Below, piece by piece: positions 59,082 to 64,000 of a DNA stretch of 64,000 bases. Each line of letters begins with the position of its first letter. Within the stretch, counting starts at the first letter, position 1. The position numbers and the translations under genes were made by a program. Origin of the DNA: Sclerotinia nivalis (lineage: Eukaryota > Ascomycota > Leotiomycetes > Helotiales > Sclerotiniaceae); the NCBI GenBank assembly GCA_029531795.1, contig JAPEIS010000013.1, positions 372,001 through 436,000 on the forward strand. Direction: 5' to 3'. The notes beneath the pieces are model-generated. The model was not told the origin of the DNA. It saw only the letters and a program-made list of their open reading frames with translations, and searched no databases.

Positions 59082-61099
59082 AAAGCTTATACAAGCTCAA
59101 TCTTTCCGAACCAAAACTCAACGCCTTATACAAAAAGAACTCAAAAATAAAATAAAATAAAAATAAAAATCAAAGCAATCCTTCAATCTATAAGTTGCAC
59201 AGGGAATCGAGAATATATATTCTGATAGAATCTTATAAATTTAAACCAAACTACTAGTTTCGCTGCTCCTTTTATACTTCTCAAAAGATAGGGGATAGCT
59301 TCAGATAATGGTAACTTTGAAAGGGTTTTTTGAGCATTTCCAATTTTACAAAAGTAAAAATGAAAAGAAGATTTTCTTTTCCTATATAAGTATAGTATAT
59401 AAGCATCTTCATAATTGAAATAATCGTGATATATTACGAAATCGCTGTATTGAGATTTAGTTATTAGAATATATCCTAGTATTGTTCGATCAAAAGAAAA
59501 TATGATCGATTTGTTATTGTAGGTTATAAAAAGATCATTGTAACTTAGTAATACTATAATCGTTTATAATTTAGTTTTTATTGATTTAGTATTCGTCTTA
59601 ATAATTCTTTTCAAGAAAGTAAGGGTGCAAATAGGATTGGGTAAAGAAGGGAATATTGTTTCTTTCTTGATTGTTATATTTGTTGTTTTGTTTTCAGAGA
59701 TATCTAAATGATTAGGGATCTATCGAATTCGAATTGAACTAGAACAGGTATATAGTAAATAAGATCTGAAAGGCCAAACAATAATTAAAATACAAAAGTT
59801 TTCGAATATAACTTATAAGGATTCTGTCGAATAAAAGTACAATTGTATAATAACCTTTAGATTATCTAAAAAGATCCAAAGATTTATAACGAACCTGTTT
59901 AAAGGTAGTAGTATTGTAACTTATACATCTTTTAGAACTATAACTACTTCAATATCGAAAATCTCTACATTACAACCGAATAAAAAAACCTATCGATTTA
60001 TTTGCAGATTATATTGATAAATCACTAAACCACCTTCTATAGAACTATCCAAAGTTTCACTTTTCGAATTATCAAAAAAAAACCTACAAATTGTTTACTA
60101 GAATTATAAATAGAAATCTTACAAAATCTTTAACTACTTGTATTTTTGAACAACTAAAAGAACTATTAATCTAAATTTCTGTAACAATATATAATTCTTT
60201 GATTCTTCAAAAAGGGAAAGCAATTGGGTTGATATATTCTGCTTTTGGGAGAACTAGAATTGATTTTGAGAATCTTGATTCAATAATCCTAATTCCTTTA
60301 ACCAGGATGTTTTTGGTTCGGATTCGAAAAGGATGATTAAGATCAAACCGAACAGTTCGGACAGCGAAGCTTTGTGAAATCAAATTGAATTCAATTTTAG
60401 AAAGTATTAGATTTGATTCTTTGAACAAGATTACAGTATTGGTTGTACAGAATACTAGGAGGATTGCTTAAGCATTGATCAATACGATTTTGTTTAAAAG
60501 TTTCAAATGTCCCTCTACTTGATTCGATATTGTAGAATATGAATTGTATTTTCTAATTCAACCAGGCCATCAGGTTTCGATTGCAAAATAGCACTTTTTG
60601 AGAATACAAACTGTTGTTACTCGTTGAAATAGAATTAAAAGAATACCTCGAATAATCTTTCTAAGTAAATATAAAGTGTTTACAATTGTAAAAACTTTAA
60701 TCGATAATATTTGAATATAAGATTTGAAATCAAGCTCTCTATCAAAGTAAATCCCTAACTATCTTAATGATTCTGGTTTTTCTGTAATAGAAAAACTCTT
60801 TGTATAGATATTAAAGCTTTCAATGTTTCTTTTGGGGTTTCTGAAAAAATAGATTAATTCAGATTTCTTCGGATCAAAAGTAATGCTTTTTGATTTCTCT
60901 CAATTCAAGACTTCCAGTATTTCCGATTATAGTTGATTACAATTCAATTGTAAACTTGAAAAGAATGCTATTAAAACAATATCATCTGTATATCCAAATC
61001 TTTAAATGGAATTGTTTAATCAAAACAAAGAGATTATATAAAATATAAAAAGAATAGACGAAATTGGAAAGCTTTATAATAAACCATATTCAATATTAA

Positions 61100-61520
61100 T
61101 ATTAGATCCAATTTCGCTATCGAATTTGATATAAATCGATTGTTTTGTAGAAAATGATTGAATCCAGCGAATTAGATTATCAAGCTATCCTTGTTCTCTA
61201 AGCCGAAGGATTAAACGTCCTGAAAGAACAACATCAAAAGCGCCTTTGATATCCATAATTAATAATATAACTTTGGAACCTGAATTCAAAGCCATTTCTA
61301 TATTATATATAAGACAGATTATAAAATCGACAAATGACCAAAAGGGAAGCGCTTCAAATTGTTACTTAGCTAATACTTTAAGGATTATAACAATCCAAGA
61401 TATCTTTTTAGTAATCAAACATTCGAAACCTTTTCTTAATATCGAAAGTAGAGTTATTGGTTTGTAAGATCTGGGGTTCGTATAATTTGATTTGTTCGGT
61501 TTTGGAATGATAACTATAAT
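61100..61520 (-). pseudogene. Reverse-transcriptase remnant in LINE copy 2
   Basis: On minus, one frame reads PRSYKPITLLSILRKGFECL, then KKISWIVIILKVLAK, a stop, QFEALPFWSF, and on to LIMDIKGAFDVVLSGRLI. This is the palm-domain region of LINE reverse transcriptases, with the first catalytic Asp in DIKGAFD (about 61213-61258). The stop is TAA in place of CAA (Gln), the change RIP makes. Confidence 0.8.
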
Positions 61521-62045
61521 TGCTGATCGAAAATATTCAAAGTGATAATTTATTTCAAAACATTTTTGAAAGAATTATAAAATGCTAGATTCAATTTATA
61601 ATCACACTAATTATAATATTTTGATTGGAATCTTATCCATATTAGAAGCTGTATTACCTATACAAAGGATAACAATCTGTATATCTTGAATTATAGTTTC
61701 CGGAAATAAAATAGAACAAATAAAAGCTATAAAAGAATCGAAAAGGATATCACCAATTTCAATTATATTAATTAATAGATTATTAATAAATAAATCTTTT
61801 TTAACTTAGATTATTATAATAAAAAAATGATCTAAAGGATCTATTAAAGAAGGAATTCGATATATTCTAATTGATTGATACCATTTTGTTATTTTAAAAA
61901 CATCTTTTATTTCCTTAACTGAATCAAGTTTAGAAAGCCAAAATTCCTTTTTCGTTTTCTTAATAACTTTTCGAAGATTCTATTTAGATTCTGAAAAGTT
62001 ATTCGTTCGGTTTTCCTAAACAGCTATTCGGTAAATCTCATTCCA

Positions 62046-62237
62046 CTATAATTGATCTATATTTCGACCGAATGATTTTTGAGCTGATTCTATATATACT
62101 AGTTGTATCGATTGAATAATATTCAGAATTAGATTATCGAGATCAAAAGTTGTAAATAAAATTTGAAGATCTAGATTCGCTAGATTTTCTGATAATAGAT
62201 TTGAAAAGAGTTTTTCGTCAAATATATCAATTCGCAA
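62046..62237 (-). pseudogene. LINE endonuclease C-terminal/linker remnant
   Basis: The 63-codon minus frame ends SIQLVYIESAQKSFGRNIDQL, like the linker between the endonuclease and reverse transcriptase of fungal LINEs. It is followed by a stop. Confidence 0.5.
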
Positions 62238-62438
62238 TCTTCGAATTAGATCCTAGAATTTTGTATTCCAATTCAAAATTGTTAGTAAGGATTTGTAATC
62301 AGAAATTGTATCAAAATAAGGAGCCAATATTATACTAACTATATATAATCTTGATAAAAATACAAAATCGAGAATCCTATCCAAATTATAAATAGCTTCA
62401 CTGATTATGAAAAGAAGATTGAAAGAATGATTATCTAA

Positions 62439-62735
62439 TCAATTTGTAAAAAGCTTTATAAGGTTTGAGTTTTTATAATAAAAAGGATCCCATCTTGAAT
62501 AATGTAAATTTAAATCTTCTATAAGAAATATAAAATTGAAAAAGAAAAAAAGTAAATTAAATAAATCTTTTATTGCTTGGTTTTCATCTTGATTGCTTTT
62601 GGGAGTATTATATATATTGATGATTGTAAGAGTAAAACCAGTAATAGATTGAAGATATAAAAATAATAAATCTCGAGAAGAGATAGACCGGAGCTGGCTA
62701 GCTCGAATACCTGCTCCTTTGCGAGTATAGATCAT
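62439..62735 (-). pseudogene. LINE endonuclease (EEP/APE type) remnant
   Basis: The 98-codon minus frame reads IYTRKGAGIRASQLRSISSR, then LTIINIYNTPKSNQDENQ and IEDLNLHYSRWDP. This is the exonuclease-endonuclease-phosphatase fold, with the usual GDLNxHHxxWDP motif seen here as EDLNLHYSRWDP. Gly to Glu and His to Tyr are what G:C to A:T transitions give. The 5' part of the protein is missing because of truncation. Confidence 0.8.
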
Positions 62736-62749
62736 TACTCGGGGGTGGG

Positions 62750-62764
62750 TATATGATTATGAAG
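62750..62764. repeat. Target-site motif copy X3 (TATATGATTATGAAG)
   Basis: It directly follows the truncated 5' end of LINE copy 2 and matches X2 in 14 of 15 positions. Confidence 0.7.
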
Positions 62765-64000
62765 AGAACCGTAGTTAAGTTATATAATTGTATTATATCA
62801 TGTGATTTATAAGAGGCTGTATAAGCTTCTTAAATATATATTTAAAAAGTTTGTTCTTTTAATATAGAATAGAAATAATGAAGAATAAGTTTTATCAAAT
62901 AAACTAAAGTACTTTACACTTTGAATCATACCATTTGATACTAACAGTTAGTAAATCAATATATTATCGTAATATAGTAACATAGTAATATAGTACTATA
63001 AGAGAGTTGAGATATTGAAGTCAAATATATAATTAGTTCATAATCAAAAGATTATATAATCCTTTGTAATTAAATATAAAAAGAAGATTTCGCCCTTCCT
63101 TTTTTAAATAATCAATCGTTTTCTATTAATCTTTTTGTATATCAATTATATACAATTCAATTTATTATTAATTCTATTAATTATATATCACGAGATAGTA
63201 TGATCACAGAGCACGTTGAAGGGATCAAGGAGAAGATGGTTTTATTGAAGTGATAAAGTTAAATATCTAATTGAATTAGAACTTGTTGAATGATTTGCCT
63301 TCGATCTTATCAATCGAAGGTTGTATATATAGATTAGATTCTCGTTATCTAATTTATCAAATATGTTATTAAGGTATGATTTCTAATGATATCATATCAG
63401 GATTATCTTGATTAATTGTAAGGATAATTAAGGATTTAGAATAGCTTGAATACGAATGATGTAAGAAAATATACGATGATTATATGTTTTAAATGATGTA
63501 GAAAAGCGATGATGCTTTGATTATAGATTATTTATATGTGATTTAGGTAATATGTGATTACCTGTAATATATTTTTCAGATCGAAAATCGATTTGTAACA
63601 ATAAGGAAAGATTATAAAGAGTAGTGATTGATCAAGTATGGAGTATAGGTCTTGATAATATATGAGTATTGATTTCGAGCGATTCCGATTGAAATTGGTG
63701 GTGTGGTTCAATTTGGTCGATTTGATTGATGTGTTCGGTTTTGATGAGTGTTAACGAACTAGCTGGTGTAGTGTGTATGTGCGATCAAATTTCACCAATT
63801 TTGTATGGTATTGTGGTAATATTTTGTTCGAAAATGTATAATACTGTAGATGGTTCGTGATTAATATAATCGAATTAACGAAACGATATAATAAGATTTC
63901 GAAGATTACGATGATATTCGAAAAAAGGAAAGTATGATCGAAAAAGGTTTGAATGTAAGTTATTTTACCTTTTGTCTTCGTAGTATGATAATTATGATGA
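62765..64000. other. AT-rich decayed sequence, unidentified
   Basis: No frame of length and no identified element. A short hairpin (CCTTCGAT...ATCGAAGG) lies at about 63298-63320. From about 63640 the G content rises again, in TTGATT and TTCG-rich sequence. It may be another old repeat. Confidence 0.45.

Larger units (their letters stand above)
58745..62749 (-). mobile_element. LINE retrotransposon copy 2, 5'-truncated, RIP-degraded, about 4 kb
   Basis: In the same orientation as copy 1 and directly adjoining it. It starts on the left with TGTGTATATGTGTATGAC and the shared 3' UTR (CGTTCGAGGCTCTATAC), and on the right homology stops at GGGGGTGGG near 62749. That corresponds to about 56944 in copy 1, so roughly 1.8 kb of the 5' end is missing, as is common for LINEs made by target-primed reverse transcription. 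It is flanked by X2 and X3, a near-identical 15-bp duplication. Endonuclease and reverse-transcriptase remnants are listed separately. A poly-T stretch (about 59051-59081) interrupts the 3' UTR. Confidence 0.85.

Noticed and set aside
61246..61467. Plus ORF of 73 codons in LINE copy 2, with a similar one at 55368-55589 in copy 1
   Set aside because: Both are antisense to the reverse-transcriptase remnant; the coding signal is on minus.
52240..64000. CRISPR-like or satellite array as explanation of the AT-rich block
   Set aside because: The two large units are 4-6 kb LINE copies with coding remnants and target duplications; there are no regularly spaced short repeats.

Overview
The window looks like nuclear DNA of a filamentous ascomycete. 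Genes carry 40-120 nt introns with GTATGT/GTAAGT-type donors, and the protein set (fungal Dicer, TAP42, PEX12, EMP70/TM9SF, Zn2Cys6 regulator, M35 deuterolysin, PNPOx, Rds1-like protein) is typical of Pezizomycotina. An abrupt AT-rich block of retroelements with transition-type decay points to repeat-induced point mutation (RIP). I infer a leotiomycete of the Botrytis/Sclerotinia kind from overall style; I ran no search to confirm this.

Layout. 1-3.9 kb: the 3' part of a coiled-coil gene, then two tandem paralogous small genes of unknown function. 5.4-11.8 kb: a large BTB-like conserved protein and a Zn2Cys6 transcription factor, both on minus. 11.8-16.3 kb: gene-poor. 16.3-24.7 kb: TAP42 (four exons, minus) divergent from a six-exon Dicer-like gene of the DCL1 type (plus). 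25.6-31.6 kb: PEX12 and an EMP70/TM9SF protein, both on minus. 31.6-41 kb: gene-poor, holding a hidden three-exon membrane protein, a Ser-rich gene with a TCA-codon tract, a seven-module Cys3His repeat gene with an apparent one-base frameshift, and an ORF of about 160 codons broken by one TAG. 41.5-45.1 kb: a complete M35 deuterolysin divergent from a small protein that resembles the deuterolysin propeptide. 45.9-50.1 kb: pyridoxamine-phosphate oxidase divergent from an Rds1-like secreted ferritin-fold protein.

From about 52.24 kb to the end the sequence is AT-rich and decayed. It holds two head-to-tail copies of one LINE (non-LTR) element read on the minus strand. Each copy is bounded by the same 15-16 bp motif at 52722, 58729 and 62750, as expected if both inserted at one target site. 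The second copy is 5'-truncated. Endonuclease and reverse transcriptase remnants can be read through RIP-type stops and substitutions.

How the genes relate. Most are unrelated housekeeping genes. Two neighbourhoods may be functional units: the protease/propeptide-like divergent pair (41.5-45.1 kb), and the tandem paralogs at 2.3-3.9 kb, whose promoters are also duplicated. The Dicer gene sits about 28 kb from RIP-inactivated retroelements; any functional link is speculation. Several genes end in a very short last exon (19, 20 or 31 nt) and two use GC-AG introns, so plain ORF calling would truncate them.
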